Assembly (NCBI RefSeq): GCF_003473485.1
Contig: NC_053043.1
Coordinates: 3,048,001-3,112,000 of the forward strand
DNA from: Medicago truncatula
Taxonomy: Eukaryota > Streptophyta > Magnoliopsida > Fabales > Fabaceae
Direction: 5' to 3'
DNA length: 64,000 nt
The position numbers and the translations under genes were made by a program. Positions 23,244 through 34,500 of the stretch are shown here, piece after piece. Position 1 is the stretch's first letter; each line of letters opens with the position of its first letter. Below the pieces are notes generated by a model. The model was not told the DNA's origin, ran no database searches, and saw only the letters and a list, made by a program, of their open reading frames with translations.

Positions 23244-26101
23244 TCAAGCCACGAGCAATATCTTTCCAATATGCTGACTGCTTTCCATAAGCCGGTGAGC
23301 TTCCGCAGCTTCAGAAAGAGGGAATGATTTGTATACCACAGGCTTAACCTTTCCTTCTGCAATTGCAGGCCAAACATTCTTCTCCACTTCAGCAACGATC
23401 ACAGCTTTATTTTCAGGACTTCTACTTCGCAAGCCAGCCGCTGAACATAACCCACAATTAAATATTTAAGAATGGTAGGTATAAACCATAACCACTAATA
23501 AAAGAACTTCCCATTTGAATTGTGCAAAAGCTAGTTCTCTAACATATCCTCATACAAAACTTACTATAAAGAAGAAATTCAAAAGCAGATGCCTAAAAAT
23601 GATGTGTCTACAGAAGGTCCACAAAGGTGATTGGTATTTATAATGGTCAAAGAACTCTTGATCCCTCTAACTGATTTGACGCAATTAGTTAGAGATCTCT
23701 AGTTAGTTACGCCGAGTATAACAGTTTGTGAAAGTTGTCATTCGATAGGTTGTAAGCTATTGTGGACTGTAGTGAGCTTATACACTATATTCTAATATGA
23801 CCAACTTTAATCGGTAGTTAATGTATTGTTTTCACTTGACAGCACACTGCAGGAACAAGGCCTACTACAAGAATTTTATTTCTGTGTAGCAGCCAATGTT
23901 GTAAAATATATACTAAGGCGGACAAAAATTGTTACTCAAGCTGCCTTATATAGTCATCATCAATACATTGCGAGATTCATTATTGTAGGATTTTTTTTTC
24001 ATGGAGCTATAAGTGATATTAAAATGTGCACAAAGAACCAGAAGAAGCTTCAATGCAAAATGGAGAAAGATATATCACGAGTATACAAAACAAAATTTGT
24101 AAGAAGTCAGTCGACTATTTTATTTAAGCTGTTTCATTCCTCTCCCCACCCAACCTTGGTGAAATTTCATAAACTATGTTGTATTAATTAAATTACTGAT
24201 GTAAGAGACCGGCTATTTACTTTTATTTCATCATCTTCTAATATATAAGACGTCCAGCCGCGTTTGTACTTGTAGCCGCAAATACTTACATGCAGAAAAC
24301 TAAACTTGAAGAGGAGTGACTGAGTGAGTATCTAATATACAAAAGGGTATGATCCAAAATCTGCAATACCTTGTACAGTGAGACGCTTGCCAAATAACGC
24401 ACGTAGATCTACCTCTGTAGAAACACCTCCTTGAAATCCGATAATAAAAAGCCTTCCATCAAAATTTAAGCTAGCAAGATTTCTTTGATAGTAGGATGCT
24501 CCCATACAATCAAGAATAACATCAACACCTGCCACCACATCAATGATAAATATTACCTAACACATCTCTATGCAACCAACTAAAAAACAAGATATCAATT
24601 GGTACAATATAGATCATATAATGTTGAGGAATGCTTGGAATTCACATCATGCTTCATATAGGTAATAGTAATACCTTGTCCGCCAGTTTCTTCCTTTACC
24701 CTTGCCACAAAGTCCTCTGTTTTGTAATTGATACCAACATCAGCTCCAATACTCTTGCAAAAAGCTAGCTTCTCCTCACTACCTGCTAAGAAATATCTGG
24801 AATAAAATATCTGCAAACATCGCTTGGAATTTCAAGATGTGAGATACTTGAAATAGCATCAGTTTCACATCGAAACATACGAAAACTGACTTGAATAACA
24901 TGAAAAGTGGTACTGAACCTGCAGTAACAAATACTTTTGATCCTTGGTACTTAGCTATCTGAATTGCAAATGTTCCAATTCCACTTGAACCTCCATGAAC
25001 CTGAGAATTAATGACGTTAATACATCAACTATTAGGCTACACTTACTACCAAATAATAAAATAGACCAGGAAGATAGTTAAACAGAGATCAAAACCATGT
25101 CAAGAGCATGTTATGTATTTTCCAGAAAAGTTGTCAGTTGATTACAATCATACGACTTACCAATAAGGTTTCCCCCTTAGATAGCCGGCTCGTCATAAAA
25201 ATAGTCGACCACACAGTACATGCAACCTCAGTAAAACTAGCTGCATCCTTCAGAGAAATCCCAGGTGGAACCGGAAGAACTTGTCCCTCAGGAACTGCTA
25301 CTTTCTCAGCATAACCACCTCCAGCTAGAAGAGCACATACCTGTGAAACCACACACCTCCATTCATAATCACAAGGAAACACACTCGCATAGGGTTGTTT
25401 GGATTGGCTTTTTAAGTTATCAACTGACATAAGCACTTCTGAGACCGTTCGGGAGAGCTTATGAAAACAGCTTATAATATGTATATAAGCCGTTTTTAGC
25501 TTATTTTCATAAACTCTTCAAGATAGCTTATGAAAACAGTTTAACATATTTTATCTTTTAATATAAAAATAGCCCATACCAAAGCACTTATCATCACTTA
25601 ATCAAGTTGTTTATCCAAACAGAACCTTATTCTAGAAATAAAGAGTGATATTTTAGAGATTGTAATTATTCATGTTTAATAATCAAGCTAATTCAAGTCA
25701 AAGGTATATACTATATATATGATGTTCTAGTTATTATAGAACTGGAAAAGCTTAAAATTTTTTAGAGACCCACAAATTCAATTATTGAATATAAAGAAAA
25801 CACAATTGGGAAAAAGAAAAAAAAAAGAATGAATGAAAAAGCTATATACCTGATCACCAATTTTCCACTTGGAAACGTTTATACCAACGCATACAATAGT
25901 TCCGGAACATTCAAGACCTGGATAGGGGCTTGCACCTTGAGGGATAGGGTAAAAGCCTTTCCTCTGAACGGTGTCGGCACTGTTAAGGGCAGTGGCATGG
26001 ACTCTGATGAGTACTTCATTGTCTTTAGGTTGAGGGTCTTGAACCTCTTGAAGTTGTAGAACTTCAGGTCCACCTGGTGTTGTTATTACAATAGCCTTCA
26101 T
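23244..26101 (-). CDS. NAD(P)H:quinone oxidoreductase, PIG3/zeta-crystallin type, copy 1
   Basis: Six exons: 26101-25850, 25340-25161, 25000-24919, 24782-24675, 24528-24370, 23440-23244. Together they make 978 nt, or 325 residues, with all junctions GT-AG and in phase. It is a zinc-free medium-chain dehydrogenase/reductase that reduces quinones with NADPH, by homology to TP53I3/PIG3. Exon 1 holds the GroES-like domain (MKAIVIT, then YPGLECSGTI). The Rossmann glycine motif HGGSSGIGTFAIQIAKYQG begins at residue 146 (exon 3). Next come GADVGINYKTEDF and DVILDCMGASYYQRNL. The last exon ends PLSEAAEAHRLMESSQHIGK. Close relatives are thought to be cytosolic. Versus copy 2 the active site and cofactor motifs are unchanged. 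Intron 1 contains a Tourist-like MITE (about 25394-25625). The upstream ATG of exon 1 is the only plausible start. Confidence 0.92.
25394..25625. mobile_element. Tourist-like MITE in quinone oxidoreductase copy 1, intron 1
   Basis: Ends GGGTTGTTTGGAT and ATCCAAACAGAACC form inverted repeats; the body has 'gagcttatgaaaacagctta'. Copies 2 and 3 carry a related MITE at the equivalent intron position (36614 and 28229), so the insertion predates the duplications. Confidence 0.65.
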
Positions 26102-26677
26102 TTTCTTTTGCTTTTACTTTGGAATTGTTCAACCACTTTCCTTCTCTTGTTTGTATAAAACAAGAAAGATGTTTGTTTAACGAGTCAATAGATGAAAGCT
26201 TGAATCTTTGAACATTCAGTGATGATTAATTACTATAAACTTGTTTGTTTCACAAGTCAACAACCAAGTTCGTGACATTGTCCCGGTTCGGAAAATTTAT
26301 TGATGAAAAACAACAAAATAGTCCCTAAACTGTATATAAAGAGAACAGAACATATACTTATATCATCATCATTTTCAGCATGAGAGAAGGACTAGATATA
26401 AAGCAATTGTCGGATGTGACGTCACCCAACTCATCACTTTCTTCAACCAATAATGAATAATCAAGCAGAAGGGACCACAAAAAGCATAAACAATATCATG
26501 CAATTGGGTTTGTAAATTATATATAATTATTATTCAAGGGAAGTCTGAAAACAAAGGGCTAAATCTGTGTTTACATTTTTCACGGGACTATTTTCAGGTT
26601 TCGTTCAAATTACAAAGGCTATTTAAGATGTTGTTTATAAAATATATCTTAACTAATTATTTGACTTGATTATATAT

Positions 26678-26718
<41 letters not shown>

Positions 26719-27190
26719 TCTTTTTTTTTTTGTAAGAATTGTTTCATTTTGAAAATAATCCAGTCATTAGAATTTATATTACATTTATTCAAAAAAATAA
26801 TTGTGCAAAAAATAGAAAAGAATTTTATTAGAAATTTACCATCAAACAAATTTGTTAAAAAAATAGAATTTTTTTTAAAAGAGAAAACATAACTTTTAGT
26901 TAAAGCTCTTAATTTATTATTATAAAGGTCATAAATTTTATTAGAATGCATATTGTTTACCTTGAGTTAAAATGTATTTTAAACTTAAAATTCAAATTAA
27001 GAGCTTTAGAAAGGAAAACAACATGCATTCGGATTCTATAATCCGAAACAATGTAAACACACTTTAGATTATAAAGGTAAAATTATAGAACCTTAAGGTG
27101 CACGAAAAGTGGACCATAAGAAATTCTAGTAATTAATTTCCTTCTTAGCTTTATCCATCACTAGGTTTTGGTTTTACTTTTGACCCAAGA
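26102..27190. other. Upstream region of quinone oxidoreductase copy 1
   Basis: Contains the promoter side of copy 1, a dinucleotide (AT)n tract at 26684-26716 and AT-rich sequence without credible genes. The short stretch 'gcttgaatctttgaacattcagtgatgattaatta' region (26200-26235) resembles the 5' leader of the DUF300 gene. Confidence 0.45.
26684..26716. repeat. (AT)n microsatellite
   Basis: About 16 uninterrupted AT dinucleotides. Confidence 0.9.
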
Positions 27191-28215
27191 CACATTCCGG
27201 ACTTCTACTATGCAAGTCAGCCTCTGCAAATAATCCACCATAAAATATTAAAGAACGATAGGTATATACCATAAAACCACTTAAAGTAAACTTCTCATTT
27301 TAATAGTGGAAAAGCTGGTTCTCTATTGTATCCTCATACAAAACTTATTTTTAAGAAACTCTAAGTCGGAAAGTTCTTATAAGCTAGAAAATCATCCAAA
27401 CATGGCCACGGTCTCTTGCTTGTTAGTCCAGTATGCATGATGGACTACTGCTTGTTTTAGAATTCAAACCTGCACTACTACTACTACTATCTCCTGGTCA
27501 TGAAGACTATAAATACAGTACCTTCTTTCACAACCATCAAAAGTCATTGGCTTACTCAAGCATCAAAATCAAAACTATATGTTATTGAATCCATCTTCGT
27601 CTAGGCAGAACACGCTGGCAACCATGCCGTTGCAATGACTTAACTGAATCTCTCTGTTGTCAGAAAGCGCGAAATTAGTGGCAACTGGCAACCCTTGACC
27701 CAGTTCCTAGAAGCCTCCACTAGCATATGTTATTGAACTTCTAGTCAGTTTCTGTATGTTTAGATGTGAAACTGGAACTATTTCTAGTTTCTCGTATATT
27801 CAAACTCCAAGCGATGTTTGCAGAAAATTTATACTAGAAAACTATAATAAAATAACCCAGGAAGAAAACTATACAGTGAGATCAAAAGCATGGCAAGAAT
27901 CAATGACAAAATACCTAATAACCATGCTTGGAAATACCTAATAACCCGTGATGAACTGATTACAGTCATACGACTTACCAACAAGGTTTCGCCCTTAGAT
28001 AGCCGGCTTGTCATAAAAATAGTTGACCACACGTTACATGCAACCTCAGGAAAACTAGCTGCATCCTTCAGAGAAATCCCGGGTGGAACCAGAAGAACTT
28101 GTCCCTCAGCAACAGCAACTTTTTCAGCATATCCACCTCCATCTAGAAGAGCACATACCTGCGAAGCCGCACACCTCATATCATAGTATCCATTCCATTC
28201 ATAAGCATATGACAA
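27190..28215 (-). pseudogene. Quinone oxidoreductase copy 3, shredded
   Basis: Only pieces remain. Exon 2 is complete at 28158-27979 (60 codons, VCALLDGGGYAEKVAVAEGQ onward, both splice sites kept) with short intron flanks. A scrap matching the 5' edge of exon 6 and its intron lies at about 27196-27330 (cggacttctactatgcaag; aacgataggtatataccat). Exons 1, 3, 4, 5 and the rest of 6 are missing. The sequence between them has been replaced by a SAUR-type promoter (27500-27570) and a repeat shared with 28740-28885. The substitutions LAGG to LDGG and CTVW to CNVW suggest relaxed constraint. Confidence 0.85.
27490..27575 (+). promoter_or_regulatory. Orphan SAUR core promoter and leader
   Basis: The run tgaagactataaatacagta, followed by cttctttcacaaccatca and aagtcatt, nearly matches the intact SAUR gene's TATA and leader (31441-31500). 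The TATA box is at 27508-27515. No SAUR coding sequence follows; quinone oxidoreductase debris comes next. Confidence 0.7.
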
Positions 28216-28885
28216 ACACTCACGTAAGGACTGTTTGGATTGATTTATTTGAGCTTATCTACCAACACAAACACTTGTCGAACTATTTGGAAGAGCTTAC
28301 ATCGAAAATAGCATTTTTATGTGCAAATGAAAACAACTCAAGACATGTCAATAAGTTGTTTTTATCTTATTTCTAGAAGCTCTCCAAGATGGCTTATGAA
28401 AACAGCTTATATGAAAACAATTGACTTATAGATAACTCGATAAGCACTCATATGATATGATAGGTGTTTAAGCTACAAGCACTAAATTAAGTTGGTTATA
28501 ATCGTACACATTTATAATCACTGGACAACAAACTTACATAAGGCCTGTTTGTACTAACTTATCTGAGCTTACACGTAAACACCACCTATTGAGACTATCT
28601 GGAAGAGTTTATAAAAACAACTTATAACATGTCTATAAACTATTTTTTAGCTTATTTGCATAACCTCTCTAGGATAATTATCAAAACACTTATAGCTTAT
28701 TTGAATCTAAGTTCACAAACTGTTATATGCCTTATGCTTCTATTAACTGAATCTATCTTCATCTAGGCAGAACACATAAGCTAAGAACCATGTCGTTGCA
28801 ATGACTTAACTGAATCTCTCTGTTGTCAGAAAGCGCAAAATTCGTGGCAACCATTGACTCCCAGTTCCTAGAAGCCTCCACTACT
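27585..28885. repeat. 150-bp direct repeat pair (27585-27720 and 28740-28885)
   Basis: Both copies contain ctaggcagaacac, gttgcaatgacttaactgaa, tctctctgttgtcagaaagc and agttcctagaagcctccact. They bracket the exon-2 remnant of copy 3 and its MITEs, so the shredded copy lies between direct repeats. Confidence 0.8.
28229..28740. mobile_element. Two adjacent Tourist-like MITE copies
   Basis: Copy one is about 28229-28500 (gactgtttggattgatttat at its left) and copy two about 28541-28740 (ggcctgtttgtactaactta). Both have the 'gcttatgaaaacagcttat'/'ataaactctt' type core. They correspond to the intron-1 MITEs of the intact gene copies. Confidence 0.6.
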
Positions 28886-29550
28886 CATAAAACTTAATGG
28901 ATCAACGAACAAGTTCAATAAGAGTGCATATATACCCCACCTTGTGAATGAAAGGCCAGCATATTACGCAGTTGGAAGTCGAATGAGATGGCCAAGTTAA
29001 CTTAATGCATGCTTTATGGATACTCATTTTTCGTAGACATGCACTAACATGTCACATTATCTCTTCATATTGTTAACACAGTTCAATGCCAATGCATAGC
29101 TAGCTACCAAAAATTCTATTGTCAATGTGCATTCTAAGGCAGATAATGGTAAGTTGGCTACAAATCATAAATGTTAGGAGGCAACAGGGAACCAATAACG
29201 AGGGACTGGTCATTAGTATGGTGAAAAGAAGATAGCAATTGGACAGCAATCCAAAAGAGAGTAGTTTATCTTTCGACTCACAACTACAAATAGCAAAAAT
29301 ATGCTATTTTGAATATTTGAATTTCAAAAGTCCTATATGTTTTGTTTTAAATAATTGCAGTCTTTTGAATAAAGTCTAGCAACAACTGTTATTCCAAGAT
29401 TATATTTGTTTTAATTAATATATGTTCTGTGCAGATTCTGTTTTGTCATGAATTTAATCCCCTGAAACATGTGAACTGCAATTTTTATTAGAGATTGAAA
29501 TGGAGGATAGAAACCCAAAGCTTTGTTTTGGTTGATATTCAAGATTGGCA
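28886..29550. other. Intergenic, no gene seen
   Basis: AT-rich sequence with no delimited repeat or convincing frame. Confidence 0.45.
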
Positions 29551-29559
29551 TCTGATGTT

Positions 29560-29900
29560 TCTTGGACCGTCATAGTATTCCTAAGGACCTGAAAGACCTC
29601 CAAAAGGGCTTTTAGACCCCTCAAGAAGGCCTTAACACCCTTAAAAGAAGCCCTAGGGCCCCGGGCGCGCATTACCCACGGCGCCGCCTCAATAATCTCT
29701 AGAATCTTCTAGAAACCGCCCCTAAATACATAAATACCCCTATTACTTGGAGACTAAGCAACCGAAACCCAAGCCCATAGAAGGCTATAAATACCACCCT
29801 TGAGAACACTCTCAGGTATCCAATAATCAGTCTAAAACCCTAATATACTGAGAAAACCCTAATTCTCTTTACCGTACTTTTTCGACAAGTACATTTCTTA
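29560..29900 (+). mobile_element. LTR-like fragment with TATA box
   Basis: A locally GC-rich block (ggccccgggcgcgcattac, gcgccgcc) is followed by a core promoter (ctataaatacca, about 29785) and leader-like sequence rich in 'aaaaccctaat'. This resembles the U3-R-U5 of a plant LTR retrotransposon. No partner LTR, primer-binding site or gag/pol is present, so at most a solo or broken LTR. Confidence 0.4.
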
Positions 29901-30053
29901 TAAGGAGATACAAATTAATTAGAGGTAAGGTGTCAACCACTCATCTTTGTGATGGAAACCTAATAGATTAGATCCACATTTCCTACCAAATACTCCTTAT
30001 GAATTGCGATTATTTTCCATGCAAAACGTATAAACAATTGTACCAAGCCAATG

Positions 30054-30222
30054 ATCAGGATACAAGTCCTGTATTTAATGGACACTTCTATTTGGAGAGG
30101 GATAGACTCATTGAACATAATAATATTATTTTTAGAATTATATTATATTCATTATGTGTATCTCTCTTCAAATGGAAGTGTCCGTTAAATGGAGAGGGTC
30201 TCAACCCCTATCCTGATACACA
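30054..30222. mobile_element. Foldback MITE, about 165 bp
   Basis: The left arm (atcaggata, then tttaatggacacttctattt) pairs with the right arm (aaatggaagtgtccgttaaa, then tatcctgata). The loop is AT-rich. Target duplication not resolved. Confidence 0.65.
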
Positions 30223-30370
30223 GAAGTACTAACGAAGCTCTCATATAATTCATGCAACAAGCTCAAGCTTTAAGGTAACAATAAATCTTTTGAATACATA
30301 TGATCAACTACCGTATTCATGTCATCATCTTCCATTATCAGAAATTTAATCTCAAATTAAACAAACAAGA

Positions 30371-30481
30371 ATGGGTTTTCGCTTACCTGGTATTAGACGA
30401 TCATCATTTAGTGCAAGTCAATCATCTAGCAAACAAGAGGAAGCCCCAAATGGCTATTTTTACATACAACTTTCTGCTTGA
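30371..30481 (+). pseudogene. Truncated SAUR gene
   Basis: The plus strand encodes 36 residues: MGFRLPGIRRSSFSASQSSS, then KQEEAPNGYF and a stop. The first ~29 residues match the N-terminus of legume SAUR proteins, including the intact gene at 31570. The sequence then departs exactly where the conserved [10 protein letters not shown] core should begin. Early SAUR proteins need that core and the following [10 protein letters not shown] region, so this copy is unlikely to function. Confidence 0.8.
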
Positions 30482-31447
30482 ACAGTTGAACGGCCTAGAA
30501 TTAAATCCACACTGCAAAAAAGTCATATGAACGAAAACATTACACAGTAGGATTAACTAGTTGAGAGAACTTTTGTGCATATCACAAATTTCTTTTGTTT
30601 ATTTTGATGTTTCCTCTTGAGTGGAAATCAGAAATGAGAACCGTACAAAACTATATTCTTGTGAATTTATCTTTTGTTTTTTGTGTCACCTGAAATACTT
30701 GCATTGCACAAACACAAGTTATACACTGATTTAATGGACACTGTCTATTACATACAACAAAACTCGAAACAAACAAGTCTTTACAGAAAAACCTTTCTTT
30801 AACCTGTAATGATTTTCAACTTGATAGACACATGAGAGAATTTTGTAAACAAGTCAGTAGAAGTTAAATTAAGATGATGAAATGAATTTATGACATGATA
30901 AAACGTCTTAGTTCTTAACAATTAATTATTAAGTTGGATTCTTCTTGTAATGTTTGAAGAAGTTAGAGGAGACCATAATCACATGGACTACTATCTTCAA
31001 AAGACTGAAATTGAAAAATTCAATTTTCACAGTACAGCATTTCTGCTACCTGTGGGTTCAAACATGTACTACTATCTTCTGACTGCTGACCAAGCCTTTG
31101 ATAAAGGTTCCACGTTGCTTCCTAACATTTATGAGCCAACTATCCATTATCTACCTTAGAATTCACACTACAGCAGAATTATTGGATTGGTAGCTAGCTA
31201 TGTGTCGGCATTGAGCCGTGTTAATAATATGAAGAGAACATGTGAAATGTTTAATGCATGTCTATAAATCAAACATTAAGTTTAACCTAGCCATCTCATT
31301 TGACTTTTAAGGGTAATCTGATGGCTTTTCATTCTTTGGGTGGGGTAGATATGCACCATTATTGAACTTGCTGATCCTTGATATCGTGGAGCCCATCATT
31401 TAACAATAATTTATCAAAGAAATGGATTTGAAGAAACTCTTGAAGAC

Positions 31448-31455
31448 TATAAATA
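31448..31455 (+). promoter_or_regulatory. TATA box of the SAUR gene
   Basis: TATAAATA lies 115 bp upstream of the start codon, within the block that is repeated at 27508-27515. Confidence 0.7.
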
Positions 31456-31569
31456 CACTACATTCTTTCACAACCATCACAAGTCATTCACATACTCGAT
31501 AATCAAAAGATAAATATTTTTTTTCTTAATCGAGAGCTTTAGCTTGTTCTTTGACGCATTTAATTTAGA

Positions 31570-31851
31570 ATGGGCTTCCGTTTACCTGCAGCTATAAGAA
31601 GGGTGACATTTAGCAGCAGCCAAACGTCATTGAAAGTAGCAAATGTGCCAAAGGGATATCTTGCGGTGTACGTTGGAGAGGAAATGAAGCGGTTTGTGAT
31701 CCCTACGTCATACTTGAACCAAACTTCATTTCAATACTTGCTGAGTCGGGCAGAGGAAGAATTCGGATACGATCATCCAATGGGTGGCCTCACAATTCCT
31801 TGCACAGAAGATGTTTTTTTGCATGTTACTTCTAGCTTCAATGGTCTATAA
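31570..31851 (+). CDS. SAUR (small auxin up RNA) protein
   Basis: Intronless, 93 residues, the typical SAUR length. It begins [14 protein letters not shown]; the family core follows as [20 protein letters not shown] (about residues 27-46), then [20 protein letters not shown] (about 48-67) and [12 protein letters not shown] (about 68-79). SAUR proteins of this class inhibit PP2C-D phosphatases, activating plasma-membrane H+-ATPases and so cell expansion; transcription is auxin-induced. A TATA box and a leader shared with an orphan promoter at 27.5 kb lie upstream, and a truncated paralogue lies 1.2 kb upstream on the same strand, so this is the surviving member of a small cluster. Confidence 0.95.
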   Translation: MGFRLPAAIRRVTFSSSQTSLKVANVPKGYLAVYVGEEMKRFVIPTSYLNQTSFQYLLSRAEEEFGYDHPMGGLTIPCTEDVFLHVTSSFNGL

Positions 31852-32341
31852 ACCTGCAGCTGCGAGAGACTTACATTTGGTAGTGACATTTATAACAATA
31901 GGCATTTTTCGCACTTGTAAATATTTTTCCTTTTCCCTTCCTTGATTAGGAATATGGGTGAAAATTGATTATATGAATGACATATACATAATCGGTGACT
32001 TTAGTCCACTCTATTTTCATATTTTGCCTTTGTGATCATTGATCAGAAAAGTTGTGAGGCCTCTACCTTTGAGGTTATAATTATATCATGAGGCCATTTA
32101 ACTCTACAAACACAATAATTTGGCATTCTATTATTAATTAATGGGTGTCATTAACGAGTACCCCCGGGGCACTCTTTAAGCATGATAAATTAAGTAATTA
32201 TTCATTTAAAATATCAAAGTTTTTCAATTTCCAATGCACTGATTACAACTTTAATGAAAAGTTACCATTTAAAGTCTTTAACCAGGGTGGGGCACTAGTT
32301 AACATTTTCCTTAATTAATTGATGTTTTCTCTCTGGGTATA

Positions 32342-33153
32342 GAGTAAATAGTCAATTTCCCCCTGAAATTTTAAGTTTCATCAATTACCCCTCTTAAATT
32401 AACAAAACTTCAATTACCCCCCTGAAATTTCACAACGTTAGTCAATTTACCCCTCCGTCAAATTTTTATGTTAGTGAACATGACGTTTTGCAAATACCCC
32501 CCTGAAGTTTTGCACTTATGTGCAAAATGCCCCCAAAACTTAATAGTTAAATATTTAAGCTAACTATTAATTTTGGAGTTTGGAAAAACTACATACATAT
32601 ATACATCAAAATAGGGAAAAATATGTATTTTTAAAGTGACAATAATGGTTATTTCTAATAGACAAATTATTATTTTTAGAGGTTTATAAACAAATTAATA
32701 ATCAGATTTAAATTTATATTTTCTCCTTCACCATCTTAGTCTTTTAACTCCTCCAACTCTTTCAACAATTTGCTCAAACCATTTAAACTACACAACCCCC
32801 AATATTAATCCACAAATCATCCCATTATTGTCACTTTAAAAAATACATATTTTCTCCCATTTTAGAGCCTATTTTGATGTATATATGCATGTAGTTTTCC
32901 CAAATTCCAAAATTAATAGTTAGTTTTAATATTTAACTATTAATTGTTTGTTTTTAAGAAAAAAATAATATAAATTTTTAAGTTTGGGAGGCATTTTGCA
33001 CATAAGTGCAAAACTTCAGGGGGGGTATTTGCAAAACGTCATGTTCGCTAACAGAAAAATTTGACGGAGGGGATAAATTGACTAACGTTGTAAAATTTCA
33101 AGGGGATAATTGATGAAACTTACAATTTCAGAGGGGAAATTGACTATTTACTC
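32342..33153. mobile_element. MULE-like foldback MITE, 812 bp
   Basis: Starts GAGTAAATAGTCAATTTCC and ends with its inverse (AAATTGACTATTTACTC). Long arms of about 200 bp carry 'aattacccc' runs and the palindrome gcacttatgtgcaaaatgcc. The 9-bp flanks CTGGGTATA (32333-32341) and TTGGATATA (33154-33162) agree at 7 of 9 bases. Related in ends and layout to 3022-3778. Confidence 0.8.
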
Positions 33154-33162
33154 TTGGATATA

Positions 33163-34500
33163 TCATATCAGAAAATTCAATTCAAATAATAATAAAAAAT
33201 TCTAGTATCAACCAAACATAACATACTAGTATTTCTCAACATTGAACCAAGATGCATGCATCTTCCTCTCACTCTCACTGATTTGAATTGAGTTTCAGAT
33301 TAATTAATTAAATAAACAAGTGAAGAACTTCCTCCCTCTCCCTCACAGTAAGTACTCCATACATGCAAACTTCCTCCCTCTCTTATTCTCAAACCAAACA
33401 ATTGAGCTCAAATGGTTAATAAGTACCATTAAAGACAAATTGTTTAGGACAACATTCCTAAATATAACTATTTTTTATCAGATTTTACTTACGAGAGGTC
33501 TTTTCCTAAATATAGTTTCACTTCATTAATCATCCATCGTTATTATGTGATCAGTCCTTGCAAATTCAAAAATATAGTTTCAAATGTCAGCATGCCAAAA
33601 AAATAAATTAGGGGAACCAAGAAAACGGATTTTAAAAATGAGACCAAAACTTCATATATATTTTTTTTGGTAATAAAGACCAAAACTTCATATATATTTT
33701 TTACAAAAAAGAAAAATAGGTGGACCAAAATTGTTTTTAAGTATAGGTTTAAATATGATCTTCAATCCCTACAATTATATCGGTTTTTGGTGTTAGTCCT
33801 ACAAGTACTTTTTTACTAAAATGTTTTTTTATGAACAACACCAAACCATGAACACAACTATGAACATCCCTATCTTGGTGGTCGTTTCCACTTTGCAGGC
33901 TTCTAGCTCCTCCTTCAATAACTTCAGCTTGAATCTCAAAGGTTAACTGGTAATTAACTTCTGTGATTTTCGGTTCTTAGACGTGACAAGTTAATCGGTC
34001 ACAAATGTCATTTGGAGTAAGTGATGAAGATTTTAATCAACTTCCTTTTAGCTTTATCTGTGACTATGTGCACATTTGAAGAATAGATTTTGTTACAATT
34101 TGGTTCGTGTAGAAGCACACCTATCATTTTAGTTTTTTTATGATCCTTGGTTTTTTCAATCAATCATTCCCAAACTACTAAGAAAATGCCATTTTTATTC
34201 TTCCCAATTGTACCATATGTCTAAACAGTATGCGAAATTCTACTTCCCAGTTTCATTTCCTCTCGCTCATTTTGCTACCAAAGCATTCAAGTAGTGAAAG
34301 ATATATAAACAACCAAGATAAACCAAAGCAGAAGAATGAAATTAAAATATGATCCCTACTAGTACACAATTAATAACGCATTTAGATGTAATTGTAAACT
34401 ACAACTTTATTCAACACAGAGGTTAGAACACAGAAGGTCTAAACTCAAATCATCCAAAAGTGTGTCATGTCGAGTACATCGATCAGTATTTACAATGTTT
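33163..34500. other. Intergenic, 3' flank of quinone oxidoreductase copy 2
   Basis: The last ~450 bp (from about 34080) parallels the 3' flank of copy 1 (from about 22830: 'tagaagcac', 'atttttattc', 'gcgaaattctacttcccattttcatt'-type stretches), so the duplication extends past the stop codons. No independent gene was seen. Confidence 0.55.

Noticed and set aside
30950..31159. 69-codon plus-strand frame upstream of the SAUR gene
   Set aside because: No family resemblance and it lies in the SAUR promoter region.
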